From assembly GCA_023387815.1 (NCBI GenBank), contig JAEWHK010000069.1, positions 1 to 48,504 of the forward strand: a stretch of DNA of 48,504 bases, written 5' to 3'. The position numbers were made by a program, and so were the translations under genes. Of the stretch, positions 42,335 to 48,504 are shown piece by piece. Below the pieces are notes generated by a model. The model did no database searches and was not told the origin of the DNA. It saw only the letters and a program-made list of their open reading frames with translations. Source of the DNA: Pseudomonadota bacterium. Its GTDB lineage: Bacteria > Pseudomonadota > Gammaproteobacteria > Burkholderiales > Burkholderiaceae_B. The number at the start of each line of letters is the position of its first letter. Within the stretch, counting starts at the first letter, position 1.

Positions 42335-42914
42335 GATAATTTAACTCCAAAAATGATCGGATGAAATCCGCGTCAAGTGTCTTTTGGAAGGCACATCGCT
42401 GGTTTCAGTGAAGTCATTATGAACTTTTGGAGATCGATGAAAAATAGCTATTACAGAAATATGAATTCCATAAATGGAACAATAAGCTGATATTTACCTT
42501 AATAATTTTTATCTAATTCCATATTTGGAATAAACTATCACATATTTCATTTGTATTTAGTAAAAATCGTTTTTTATTCAGATTCAAAGGCTTACCTTCG
42601 ACTTTGGGTAAACCCGTATGTGGTCAGATCCTAACTTTGCACGAGCATCCCGATGATTTTGTTCACGCCGGGCCGTTTTTTTCTTATGACGCGTACTAAT
42701 AACAGACCAGATATGATGTGTGCAATGCAATAAAGAATAGGTGTTCAATCTTACAGTTTGCGACGGCCATGCATCTGCAGGCAACGGCTTGTCCAGCGGC
42801 TTAGTAGTCTGGGTGCCATCGCGTACTGCGATGACGGGAGTGCGGGAGTTTGGCGTGTGCGGCTGGCCAGCAATCAATTCTGCAGTCACTGGCCAGGTTG
42901 TTTTTCGATTGCTA
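42335..42914. other. Intergenic region between small secreted protein and sauU
   Basis: 580 bases with no convincing gene; the frames present are short or overlap in the antisense of sauU. 42410-42590 is strikingly AT-rich and holds two palindromes (42466-42479 and 42517-42530). The rest, up to the sauU stop at 42915, has ordinary composition; no clear terminator for sauU was found. Confidence 0.5.
42466..42530. promoter_or_regulatory. Pair of 14-bp palindromes (TTCCA-N4-TGGAA)
   Basis: TTCCATAAATGGAA (42466-42479) and TTCCATATTTGGAA (42517-42530) are perfect dyads with centres 51 bp apart, almost five helical turns, so they face the same side of the DNA. They lie 132-196 bp upstream of the small secreted-protein gene. 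Binding factor is unknown. Confidence 0.5.
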
Positions 42915-44249
42915 TCAGCGTTTGGGGCCGGCAGTCAGTCCCATCGCGAAGGCCGGAGCACGGCCGGTTTTTTTAACTGGCATGTTCCGGGGTTGGCTGG
43001 CACTTTCGTCAATCGTGCGTGTGGGATCAATTTTCAAAGCCGCGATCGCCCCGATAAGCAGCAGCGCTGCGGAAATAAGAAAGGGTAGTGTGTAGTTGCC
43101 TGTCGTCTGAATCAGGAAGCCGAATACCACAGGTGAAATAGCACCGGCCAGACCAAAGCCGGAATTCATCATGCCTCCTGCAGTACCCGCATATTTTCCA
43201 GCGATGTCCATGGGCAGGCTCCACAAAACGGGATTGGTGAGTTCCAGGAAAAAGAAGCAGGCTGAAATCAGCACAATGGCAATGAGCGGATCACGAATGA
43301 AAATCATGGGCATGATGCAGACAAACGCCAGGAACAGACCCAGTGAGAGCACGGTAACCCGCGCAAAGCGCAGACGGCCGGTACGGATAAACAGTTTGTC
43401 CGAAATCACGCCACCAAGCGTGTCGCCAATCACACCGGCGAGCAGCGGCAGCGTTGTGAACAGAGCCATGGCCTTCAGATCGAAGCCGCGGTCATCTTTC
43501 AGATAGGAAGGCAGCCAGGTAAGGAATACCCATAACGACCAGCCGTAACAGAAATCCACAAACGTCACCAGCCACATTTTGCTGATCATGTCTTTCCACG
43601 GTGTCTTTCCTACTGCCTTCTTCTTGCGGGCGGGCTCTCCGATTTCCTCGATTTCGGCGGCCGTGATGGTTTTGTGTTCATGCGGCGTATCGGTGAAGAA
43701 CAGAAGATAGGCAAGCGTCCAGACCAGACTGAGGGCGCCCAGCACGACAAACGCTTCACGCCAGCCCCAGTAGTAGACAATGGCCAGAACGATGGGCGGC
43801 GTAATGGCCCCGCCCAGACGTGAAAAGCTATGAGTAATACCCTGAGCAAAGCCCCTTGAGGATTTGGGCATCCAGGATGTCAGCGCGCGGGTTGCCGTGG
43901 GAAAGGCACCTCCTTCGCCAAGACCCAGCAGCACGCGCATGATGACAAGCGTAATCAATCCGCCAACAAAGCCGGTCAGCAGTGTGGCAAGGCCCCAGAT
44001 CAGCGACAGCAACAGCAGTATTTTCTTGGGCCCGAACCTGTCTGCCAGCCATCCGCCCAGTATCTGCATGACCAGATACGGGTAAGCGAATGCCGAGAAA
44101 ATGAATCCCAGTTCGGTGGGCGTGAGATTGAACTCCTTGGCGATGAAGGGTGCGGCAACTGCGATATTGACGCGATCCACATATGCAATAAAGTACATTG
44201 CGCAGAGCAGGCCCAATATCATATGTCTGGTTTTTATATTCCTGATCAT
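42915..44249 (-). CDS. sauU: Sulfoacetate transporter SauU (MFS, anion:cation symporter type)
   Basis: 444-residue MFS importer with twelve hydrophobic segments, of the anion/cation symporter group (phthalate, glucarate type). Motifs are MYFIAYVDRVNIAVAAPFIAKEF, GGWLADRFGPKK (motif A) and MRVLLGLGEGGAFPTATRAL. The second-half motif A is GGVISDKLFIRTGR. It ends the sau gene group after sauT, 46 bp downstream. In Cupriavidus necator H16 the sauRSTU cluster encodes sulfoacetate degradation with a transporter of this family in the same place; the assignment here rests on the same gene order. Other organic anions cannot be excluded. Confidence 0.82.
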   Translation of the reverse strand: MIRNIKTRHMILGLLCAMYFIAYVDRVNIAVAAPFIAKEFNLTPTELGFIFSAFAYPYLVMQILGGWLADRFGPKKILLLLSLIWGLATLLTGFVGGLITLVIMRVLLGLGEGGAFPTATRALTSWMPKSSRGFAQGITHSFSRLGGAITPPIVLAIVYYWGWREAFVVLGALSLVWTLAYLLFFTDTPHEHKTITAAEIEEIGEPARKKKAVGKTPWKDMISKMWLVTFVDFCYGWSLWVFLTWLPSYLKDDRGFDLKAMALFTTLPLLAGVIGDTLGGVISDKLFIRTGRLRFARVTVLSLGLFLAFVCIMPMIFIRDPLIAIVLISACFFFLELTNPVLWSLPMDIAGKYAGTAGGMMNSGFGLAGAISPVVFGFLIQTTGNYTLPFLISAALLLIGAIAALKIDPTRTIDESASQPRNMPVKKTGRAPAFAMGLTAGPKR

Positions 44250-44295
44250 GTTGTCTCCTGATTGGTTGAATCATGCTTATAGGCTTCAGCGGTGT

Positions 44296-45819
44296 TTACA
44301 TCTCCAGCAATTTCAAACGTTGAACTTTTCCCGAGGGACCCCTGGGCAACTCGGACACAAAACGGAATGCAGCAGGGGATTTGTATCGCCCCAGTTCCTT
44401 GACACAAAACTGATCCAGATCCCGAATGAGATCTTCGTCGTTACGGGTGGCCGTGCGCTTTACGATATAGGCTGCAATATTCTGGCCGTAATGCGTATCG
44501 TCGATACCCACCACTGCTGCATCCAGAATGTCCGGGTGCAGCAGCAGAATTTCATCGATTTCGCGCGGAGCAATGTTTTCTCCTCCTTTGATAATCAGTT
44601 CCTTGACTCGACCACTAATGAAATAAAAATCATCGTCATCCCTGTATCCCAGATCACCGGTACGCAGCCAGCCATCTTCCGTAAATGCCTTGCTGGTCTG
44701 CTCCGCTGATTTGTAATAACCCAGCATGACATTGGCGCCTCTGACCAGAATCTCTCCTTTCTGATTGGCGGGTAAAGTATTGCCATCCTTGTCCACAACC
44801 TTTGCCTGCACGCCCGATGGTCGGCCGATACTGCCCATCTTGCGCTTTGAAGGTTCATAGGGATTGCTGAAAATAGGCGCTGCAGTCTCGGTCATCCCCA
44901 TGGTTTCGATAATCCCGATGCCGAATTTGTCTTCAAAGGCTTTGTGGTGAAACGGCGCGAGTGCGGCAGATGCAGAGCGACAGAAGCGGATCCGGCTGCA
45001 ATCAGCGGGTTGCGTATTGTTGTCATTGATCAGGTAGCTGATAATCGTTGGAACTGCATTGATCCAGGTGCATTCGAACTTCTGTACGCTTTCCCAGAAA
45101 CGCGATACCGAGAACTTGCAGTCAATGATCACGGGAGCACCACTCAATAGCGGTGTGAGCAGGTTCACCACAATTGCATTAATGTGATACAGCGGCAACA
45201 CGCAAAGACATCTGTCCGATTGGTTCAGCCGATGCTCTGTTGCGATCGCCCGGGCGCTTGCGAGCAGATTTGCGTGGCTGAGGACCACACCCTTGGGAAC
45301 ACCGGTAGTACCGGATGTGTACATGAGCAAAGCAGGCATTTCCGGCAGTATCGCTTCATTGCTGCTGGCCGGTAGCGGTGCGCGGGTGAGCGTGGGCAGA
45401 TCGCGCTCATCGGCAGTGGTCGTGACGACGGGAATCTTAGCGCCACAATGTGCAAGTGCCTGTGTAACCATGGGTTCGAGCTCTGCCGTGGTAAACACAA
45501 TTGTGGCATCGGAGTGGCCCAGCACATAGGCCAGTTGCTTTTCCTGACTCAGCAGATTGATCGGATTGATCACAAAGCCGCCGGCCATGGCCGCAATAAT
45601 GATTCTGGCCGTGTTCACGCCATTGGGCATAAATACCGAAACTGTATCGCCGCGCTTGATTCCCAGGGCGTTCAGTTGAATCGCAAATTGGCGGCATTGC
45701 GATTGCAACTCTCCGTACGAGAGCGAATCATGACTTAGCGCATCAATCAGGCAGGGAGCAGCGGGGGTTTGCTGCGCATTCTGCTCCAGCACCGCTGCAA
45801 TGGTTGTTTGCTCAGTCAT
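44296..45819 (-). CDS. sauT: Sulfoacetate-CoA ligase SauT (AMP-forming)
   Basis: 507-residue acyl-CoA synthetase of the AMP-binding family, predicted to convert sulfoacetate, ATP and CoA to sulfoacetyl-CoA. Start ATG 45817-45819 (MTEQTTIAAVLEQNAQQTP) lies inside the 3' end of sauS with 8 bp overlap. ATP motif LLMYTSGTTGVPKGVVLSH, acyl-binding segment GIIETMGMTETAAPIF, hinge GWLRTGDLGYRDDDDFYFISGR and the catalytic lysine in GPSGKVQRLKLLEM are present. On sequence alone another short-chain acid could be the substrate; the acylating aldehyde dehydrogenase, MFS gene and IclR regulator in the sauRSTU order favour sulfoacetate. Confidence 0.82.
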   Translation of the reverse strand: MTEQTTIAAVLEQNAQQTPAAPCLIDALSHDSLSYGELQSQCRQFAIQLNALGIKRGDTVSVFMPNGVNTARIIIAAMAGGFVINPINLLSQEKQLAYVLGHSDATIVFTTAELEPMVTQALAHCGAKIPVVTTTADERDLPTLTRAPLPASSNEAILPEMPALLMYTSGTTGVPKGVVLSHANLLASARAIATEHRLNQSDRCLCVLPLYHINAIVVNLLTPLLSGAPVIIDCKFSVSRFWESVQKFECTWINAVPTIISYLINDNNTQPADCSRIRFCRSASAALAPFHHKAFEDKFGIGIIETMGMTETAAPIFSNPYEPSKRKMGSIGRPSGVQAKVVDKDGNTLPANQKGEILVRGANVMLGYYKSAEQTSKAFTEDGWLRTGDLGYRDDDDFYFISGRVKELIIKGGENIAPREIDEILLLHPDILDAAVVGIDDTHYGQNIAAYIVKRTATRNDEDLIRDLDQFCVKELGRYKSPAAFRFVSELPRGPSGKVQRLKLLEM

Positions 45820-47242
45820 GATGATACCTCGCCAGGTAGTTAGAGAAGAGTGTTTCGGGCAGCGGTTCCCTGACAGGAATGGTTTCAACCACACGCGTAA
45901 TATTCAGATAGTGGCGGTAGTTCATATTGTCAGAGAAACTGTTGCCGCCCCAGGTGCCGCAACCCATGGACAACGAAAACGGCAGGCCGTTATCAAAGTT
46001 GCCGCCAGTGGCAAAGCAATGCGCCTGATTCACAATCACCCGTGAAACCGGCAGCGTCAGACCCAGTTGCCTTGCCTGCTCAGGGTTGGAACTGTGAAGG
46101 CCGATAGAATGACCCGCACCCATATAGTCGTAAATCTTTGCTGCAATGTTTGCGGCATCACTGAAGTCCTGCGCCTTATAGACGGTCAGCACCGGTGCGA
46201 GCTTTTCTCCGGAAAATGGGTGCTCGCGTCCGAAGCCGCTTTCTTCAACCATCAGAAAACGTATTTCATCTGAATTGGATGCGGCGGCAATGCCGGCTGC
46301 CTGCAGGATCTCGCCTGCATCTTTGCCCGACGCTGCCGGCGTCAGTTTGCCCTCGTGCCACATCAGATCCTGCAGTTGTCGCTTGTCGGATTCGTCCAGC
46401 AACATACCTCCTTCCTGTTTCAGAGCCTGCAGCATGGCGTCATAAACCGGCGCCAGAATAATGACGCTGTTTTCTGATGAGCAACTGGTCGCATTGTCAA
46501 AGGTTTTGGATTGCCGTATCAGGCTGGCAGCCTTACTCAGATCTGCCGACGAATCCACAATTGTGGTGACATTGCCCGCGCCGACGCCAAAGGCAGGTGT
46601 ACCACTGGTGTGAGCCATCTTTACGTTGGCCTGGGAGCCGGTGGCAACGACCAGGTCGGCCTGTTGCATCAGCGTTGACGTTGCCAGTTTGCTGATGGGC
46701 ATTGGCAGCATTTGCACCAGGTCACGTGGAATTCCAATCCGATCGAATTCTTCGTGAATGAATTCCAGCAGCATGGCGCTGGTACCTGCGCCTTTCGGGG
46801 AAGGAGCAACAACCACGGCATTGCCGCATTTGATGGCATTGATGATTTTGTTGGCGGGGGTAGCTCCCGGGTTGGTTGACGGCGTAATGGCTGCCACCAC
46901 GCCAACGGGACGCGCAATTTCAGAAATACCGGATTCCGGATCTGAGCGAATGACCCCGGTTGTTTGCAGACCATCCAGATCCCGCAGCAGCCCAAGGGTC
47001 TTGCGATGGTTCTTGCGAATCTTATCGGGCACGTTACCCATGCCCGTATCGCTCACAGATTTTTCGGCCAGCTGTCGATTCCGGTCCGGTTCCATAATGG
47101 CCCAACCGACTGCCAGTACGGACTCATCGATGCGGTCCTGATCAAGAGTGGAAAAATATTCCTGCGCGACCCGTGCCCGTTCAACAATGCGGGTCACTGT
47201 CTGGGTCGTTTGCTCCGGACTGGTGGCGTTAAGCGTATCCAT
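45812..47242 (-). CDS. sauS: Sulfoacetaldehyde dehydrogenase (CoA-acylating) SauS
   Basis: 476-residue CoA-dependent aldehyde dehydrogenase of the EutE/AdhE-like group, predicted to reduce sulfoacetyl-CoA to sulfoacetaldehyde with NADPH. Catalytic Cys C254 is in TFDNATSCSSENSVII. Nucleotide-binding parts are VVAAITPSTNPGATPANKIINAIKCGNAVVVAPSP (about residues 115-150) and ATGSQANVKMAHTSGTPAFGVGAGNV. It is first in the minus-strand unit sauS-sauT-sauU and divergent from sauR across a 200-bp region with an inverted repeat. The acylating type without an alcohol-dehydrogenase partner fits SauS. The downstream enzyme Xsc is not in the window. Confidence 0.83.
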   Translation of the reverse strand: MDTLNATSPEQTTQTVTRIVERARVAQEYFSTLDQDRIDESVLAVGWAIMEPDRNRQLAEKSVSDTGMGNVPDKIRKNHRKTLGLLRDLDGLQTTGVIRSDPESGISEIARPVGVVAAITPSTNPGATPANKIINAIKCGNAVVVAPSPKGAGTSAMLLEFIHEEFDRIGIPRDLVQMLPMPISKLATSTLMQQADLVVATGSQANVKMAHTSGTPAFGVGAGNVTTIVDSSADLSKAASLIRQSKTFDNATSCSSENSVIILAPVYDAMLQALKQEGGMLLDESDKRQLQDLMWHEGKLTPAASGKDAGEILQAAGIAAASNSDEIRFLMVEESGFGREHPFSGEKLAPVLTVYKAQDFSDAANIAAKIYDYMGAGHSIGLHSSNPEQARQLGLTLPVSRVIVNQAHCFATGGNFDNGLPFSLSMGCGTWGGNSFSDNMNYRHYLNITRVVETIPVREPLPETLFSNYLARYHHD

Positions 47243-47276
47243 CTGCGTCTCCCTCAGTTAATCAATCGAATCTGTA

Positions 47277-47395
47277 ATATTTCTGAAAATATAGGGTATG
47301 CTCAATAGACAAAAGTCCCGAAAATTGCGATTTTGCATTTGCGGCGGGGCACAAGAAATGCTTTTTATTGATTTTCGGGACGAAGCTTCTATAGT
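47277..47395. promoter_or_regulatory. Divergent sauR/sauS control region with inverted repeats and sauR promoter
   Basis: A perfect 11-bp inverted repeat, GTCCCGAAAAT (47315-47325) and ATTTTCGGGAC (47371-47381), has a 45-base spacer. The right arm overlaps a good promoter for sauR: TTGATT (47368-47373), 16 bases, TATAGT (47390-47395). A separate dyad ATATTT-CTGA-AAATAT is at 47277-47292, on the sauS side. Binding of SauR to both arms with DNA looping, repressing sauR and activating or repressing sauS, is inference. Confidence 0.6.
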
Positions 47396-47442
47396 GGAAT
47401 GAAAGCGTCCTTGAGGCAGATAAAGAAAGGAGGGGAATTTCA

Positions 47443-48201
47443 ATGAGTGCATCGGAGAATGCCGCTGCAATCCGGTCGTTTCGCGTACTGGAAATTCTGG
47501 CTGCCGCCGGGCGGCCCATGCAGCTGAGCGAGGTTGTTGAGCAGATCCATTTGCCCAAGCAGACCGTTCACCGGATTCTCAGACAGCTTGAGGCAGCGTG
47601 GCTGATCGTGCAGGTCTCAGACAGTAAAAAATACGAATGCTCGGCGCGAGTACGCCAGTTCTCGGTAAAGGTACTCATGAGCTCCGGCAGTCTGGCCGTG
47701 GCGCGACACGCCTTGCTCAGCGAACTGGTGGACAGGATTAAACTCAACTGCAATCTGACGGCCATCAGCGGGCATGAAATTATTTATCTGGATCGTGCCC
47801 AGTATCCCGGGGCAGCGACACTGGGTCTTAAGCCCGGTTCTTATGTGCCCATGCACTGTTCGGCCAGTGGCAAACTGTTGCTGAGCCTGCTGCCGCGGCA
47901 AAGACGCGATCGGCTATTGCACAGCCTTCCGTTGCGGCCCAGAACCTCACAGAGTATTACAGATGTCATGAAACTGGAGGCTGAGCTTACACGCACCAGA
48001 CGGCGCCGGTACGGAATTAGCCAGCATGAGCATGTCGAAGGCATGAACGCACTGGCTGTGCCCGTCACGCTGGGCAAGAATCGCGTGTGCGCTGCTGTGG
48101 CTGTGCAGGCCTTTGAACAGGATACGTCTTTCGAGCAATTGCTGGAACTGAAACCGGAACTGGAAAATACCGCCACTGAAATTGCCCAGACGTTTCTTTA
48201 G
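47443..48201 (+). CDS. sauR: IclR-type regulator SauR
   Basis: 252-residue IclR-family transcription factor. Start ATG 47443 follows AAGGAGG (47427-47433) with 9 bases between. N-terminal winged HTH is AAIRSFRVLEILAAAGRPMQLSEVVEQIHLPKQTVHRILRQLEAAW (residues 5-50). The C-terminal effector domain shows LDRAQYPGAATLGLKPGSYVPMHCSASGKLLLSLLP and the final YGISQHEHVEGMNALAVPV motif. It is divergent from sauSTU and should respond to sulfoacetate or an intermediate. A terminator follows at 48263-48304. The name depends on the neighbouring genes; by itself it is a generic IclR regulator. Confidence 0.83.
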   Translation: MSASENAAAIRSFRVLEILAAAGRPMQLSEVVEQIHLPKQTVHRILRQLEAAWLIVQVSDSKKYECSARVRQFSVKVLMSSGSLAVARHALLSELVDRIKLNCNLTAISGHEIIYLDRAQYPGAATLGLKPGSYVPMHCSASGKLLLSLLPRQRRDRLLHSLPLRPRTSQSITDVMKLEAELTRTRRRRYGISQHEHVEGMNALAVPVTLGKNRVCAAVAVQAFEQDTSFEQLLELKPELENTATEIAQTFL

Positions 48202-48262
48202 CAGATTGGCACTCGCGAGAAAGTGACTTCAACAAGCTGAACGTATAAAGCCAGGTTTTCAA

Positions 48263-48304
48263 GGCCTGGGTTCGGTATTGCACCGAACTCAGGCCGCTTT
48301 TTTT
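48263..48304 (+). terminator. Rho-independent terminator after sauR
   Basis: A 14-bp stem (GGCCTGGGTTCGGT at 48263-48276 with ACCGAACTCAGGCC, one G-T pair) with a 5-base loop is followed by CGC and a run of seven T (48298-48304). It lies about 60 bp after the sauR stop. Confidence 0.92.
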
Positions 48305-48400
48305 ATCAACTGCGTCGAAAGACCCCGTCGTTCAGGTCGGGGATGTAAGACGCGAAATGCGCAGCATTTCTATATCTGTATTGCTTGCTTTTACACTTGA

Positions 48401-48420
48401 AACTGGATATAAATACAGTA
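48401..48420 (+). promoter_or_regulatory. LexA (SOS) box in front of tnpB
   Basis: AACTGGATATAAATACAGTA matches the E. coli-type SOS box TACTGTATATATATACAGTA at 17 of 20 positions, including CTG-N10-CAG. It ends 3 bases before the tnpB ATG, so LexA binding would block transcription or initiation. This suggests DNA-damage-induced tnpB; inference from motif only. Confidence 0.6.
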
Positions 48421-48423
48421 TAT

Positions 48424-48504
48424 ATGAAGCGACTCCAAGCATACAAATTTGAACTAATGCCCAATGGCCAGCAGCAGCGCCAAATGCGCCGCTTTGCTGG
48501 TTCA
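48424..48504 (+). CDS. tnpB: TnpB family RNA-guided endonuclease/transposase (3' part outside window)
   Basis: Only the first 27 codons are present: MKRLQAYKFELMPNGQQQRQ then MRRFAGS. This is the well-conserved start of the TnpB (OrfB, IS1341-type) proteins, where basic beta-strand residues are followed by PN-x-QQ and the R-x-FAG-(S/A) stretch. TnpB is an RuvC-type, RNA-guided nuclease that helps keep IS200/IS605 elements. No tnpA is seen in the 120 bases upstream, so if tnpA exists it lies elsewhere or the element is tnpB-only. The catalytic DED residues are beyond the window. Confidence 0.85.
   Translation, partial: MKRLQAYKFELMPNGQQQRQMRRFAGS

Larger units (their letters stand above)
48321..48504 (+). 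mobile_element. Left end of an IS200/IS605-family element (cut by window)
   Basis: Between the sauR terminator and tnpB lie two hairpins: CCCCG/CGGGG (48323-48327, 48338-48342, 10-base loop) and the perfect GAAATGC-GCA-GCATTTC (48354-48370). Elements of this family lack terminal inverted repeats and are recognised through subterminal hairpins. The exact left boundary is not determined; it may lie a few bases after the T run at 48304. The right end is beyond the window. Confidence 0.6.

Noticed and set aside
42741..43095. Plus-strand frames near the end of sauU
   Set aside because: They overlap sauU antisense and have no ribosome site or recognisable domain.

Overview
The window looks like chromosomal DNA of a betaproteobacterium, most likely Burkholderiales/Alcaligenaceae, with an Advenella-like gene repertoire. 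This is inferred from gene content and protein style (RpoN, RF3, DUF3025, DUF3482/DUF2868, sulfonate genes), not from any database match. Genes are dense, operons use stop/start overlaps (TAATG, ATGA), and base composition is moderately GC-rich with a few AT-rich regulatory gaps. I saw no rRNA, tRNA, CRISPR array or prophage. The only mobile element is the start of an IS200/IS605-type tnpB at the right edge.

Layout. 1-5.0 kb: the end of rpoN (sigma-54), then an iron-storage pair (bfd, bfr), a secreted or anchored hypothetical protein, and prfC. 5.2-7.8 kb: the Na+/H+ antiporter nhaA and a RES/Xre toxin-antitoxin pair. 8.0-10.2 kb: an operon of a LemA lipoprotein and two TPM-domain proteins. 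10.2-13.7 kb (minus strand): a GTPase (DUF3482) overlapping a membrane protein (DUF2868), then a YkvA-like and a YeaQ-like membrane protein. 13.9-16.4 kb: an EamA exporter and a SoxC-like molybdopterin sulfite dehydrogenase with a duplicated catalytic-Cys motif. 16.7-20.7 kb: a binding-protein-dependent ABC transporter of the Fe3+/phosphonate type. 20.8-24.4 kb: a dihydrolipoamide-dehydrogenase-like flavoprotein, a peroxiredoxin-glutaredoxin fusion and the lysine exporter LysO. 24.6-29.5 kb: an acetyltransferase, a basic amino-acid ABC importer (HisJ/Q/M/P type) and a TauE/SafE exporter. 29.6-38.6 kb: DUF3025, CreA, Hsp15, gamma-glutamyltransferase, nitronate monooxygenase, an MFS exporter, a CaiB-type CoA-transferase and a nitroreductase. 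39.0-42.3 kb: a TauD-type dioxygenase, a divergent pirin/LysR pair and a small secreted protein.

42.9-48.2 kb carries an apparently complete sauRSTU cluster for sulfoacetate use: SauU imports sulfoacetate, SauT makes the CoA thioester, SauS reduces it to sulfoacetaldehyde, and divergent sauR encodes the IclR-type regulator. Xsc, the enzyme that would release sulfite, is not in the window. With the TauD-like dioxygenase, the TauE/SafE exporter and the SoxC-like enzyme, this suggests an organism that uses organosulfonates and must handle sulfite.

The most unusual observations are a bacterioferritin that keeps its haem-ligand Met52 but has lost four of six ferroxidase ligands; an exact 27-bp in-frame tandem duplication over the molybdenum-ligand Cys of the SoxC-like gene; a long inverted repeat overlapping the sauR promoter; twin 14-bp palindromes 51 bp apart in an AT-rich gap; and a near-consensus LexA (SOS) box directly in front of tnpB.
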